From Spirochaetia bacterium UBA5550 (GTDB taxonomy: Bacteria > Spirochaetota > UBA4802 > UBA5550): a stretch of 5,790 nucleotides of DNA. The notes under the pieces were generated by a model, which was not told the DNA's origin, searched no databases, and was given only the letters and a program-made list of their open reading frames with translations. A program made the translations under genes and the position numbers. The DNA is taken from positions 56,714-62,503 of the forward strand of contig DINC01000381.1 of NCBI GenBank assembly GCA_002425885.1, written 5' to 3'. Positions within the stretch are counted from its first letter, which is position 1. Every line of letters begins with the position of its first letter. Below, piece by piece: positions 5,609 through 5,790 of the stretch.

Positions 5609-5626
5609 TTGACATCTGGTTATAAT
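5609..5626 (+). promoter_or_regulatory. Promoter-like hexamers upstream of the last gene
   Basis: A perfect TTGACA (5609-5614) and a perfect TATAAT (5621-5626) occur only 6 bp apart, so they cannot form one sigma-70 promoter. TTGACA could pair with TTTAAA (5634-5639, 19-bp spacing). TATAAT has no good -35 of its own. A start of transcription for the last gene is likely here, but which hexamers are used is unclear. Confidence 0.35.
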
Positions 5627-5627
5627 T

Positions 5628-5645
5628 CGGAATTTTAAAACTCCG
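5628..5645. promoter_or_regulatory. 18-bp near-perfect dyad just downstream of TATAAT
   Basis: CGGAATTTTAAAACTCCG is symmetric at eight of nine paired positions. It begins one base after the TATAAT hexamer and ends 37 bases before the last ATG, an operator-like position. It differs in sequence from the wtpA dyad, so a different regulator is expected. As a terminator for wtpC it would be poor, since it has no proper loop and no adjacent T-run. Confidence 0.45.
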
Positions 5646-5682
5646 GCATCCCCCTCTTTTTAAAAAATCGATTGGAGACTCA

Positions 5683-5790
5683 ATGAAAAAAGTTTTAACA
5701 GCATTTATACTTATTCTTATTTTTTCAATTGCTGCTGTATCCGGCTCACACATCAGACACAACAGAATCATAAAAAAAGCGATTGTTCTT
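5683..5790 (+). CDS. Start of an exported protein (3' end outside window)
   Basis: Thirty-six codons are visible before the window ends. GGAG (5674-5677) is 5 bases from ATG 5683, a sound start. The peptide begins MKK, then has a hydrophobic core (about residues 4-19, VLTAFILILIFSIAAV) and a small-residue stretch VSGS at about 19-22, fitting a signal peptide for secretion or export to the periplasm. There is no lipobox Cys in the visible part. The following residues (SHIRHNRIIKKAIVL) are basic and not diagnostic, so the function cannot be assigned. It lies 87 bases after wtpC and may have its own promoter at 5609-5645, or be read through from the wtp operon. Confidence 0.7.
   Translation, partial: MKKVLTAFILILIFSIAAVSGSHIRHNRIIKKAIVL

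Overview
The window is a gene-dense, single-strand (+) stretch of bacterial DNA of moderate to low G+C. Genes are short-spaced, have clear Shine-Dalgarno sites (AAAGGAG, GGAGG, AAGGAG), and two of them encode N-terminal signal peptides. The content (rhodanese domain, Cys-rich small proteins, tungstate-type transporter) suggests an anaerobic, Gram-negative-like bacterium, for example of the sulfate/metal-reducing or deferribacter-like kind. The sequence does not fix the taxon.

Region 1 (1-2313) reads as one or more short operons: the C-terminal rhodanese domain of a protein that begins outside the window; an unrecognised Cys/His-rich membrane protein of up to 193 aa; a TsaA/TrmO-fold protein with an N-terminal zinc ribbon; a pyridoxamine-phosphate-oxidase-like split-barrel flavoprotein; and a 144-aa protein made of two copies of a ~56-residue Cys-containing, helix-turn-helix-like unit. 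A clear Rho-independent terminator follows (2406-2445).

Region 2 (2446-2712) is an AT-rich control region. It has a -10-like hexamer immediately followed by an 18-bp dyad, CCGTAAC-N4-GTTACGG, which is a good candidate operator.

Region 3 (2713-5595) is a complete tungstate/molybdate ABC transporter of the WtpABC type: periplasmic binding protein, permease and ATPase. The binding protein carries the Asp and Glu expected for octahedral oxoanion coordination. A perfect 12-bp stem-loop sits between wtpA and wtpB and buries the first candidate wtpB start codon. Its loop is complementary to the bases just after the wtpA stop, so a pseudoknot is possible. wtpB and wtpC overlap by ATGA and are probably translationally coupled.

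Region 4 (5596-5790) holds a second promoter/dyad candidate and the first 36 codons of an exported protein cut by the window end.

Working model (inference): WtpABC imports tungstate or molybdate for pterin-cofactor enzymes. The dyad upstream of wtpA is the likely control site, and the duplicated helix-turn-helix-like protein encoded just upstream is the nearest candidate regulator. No mobile element, CRISPR array, tRNA or rRNA was seen.
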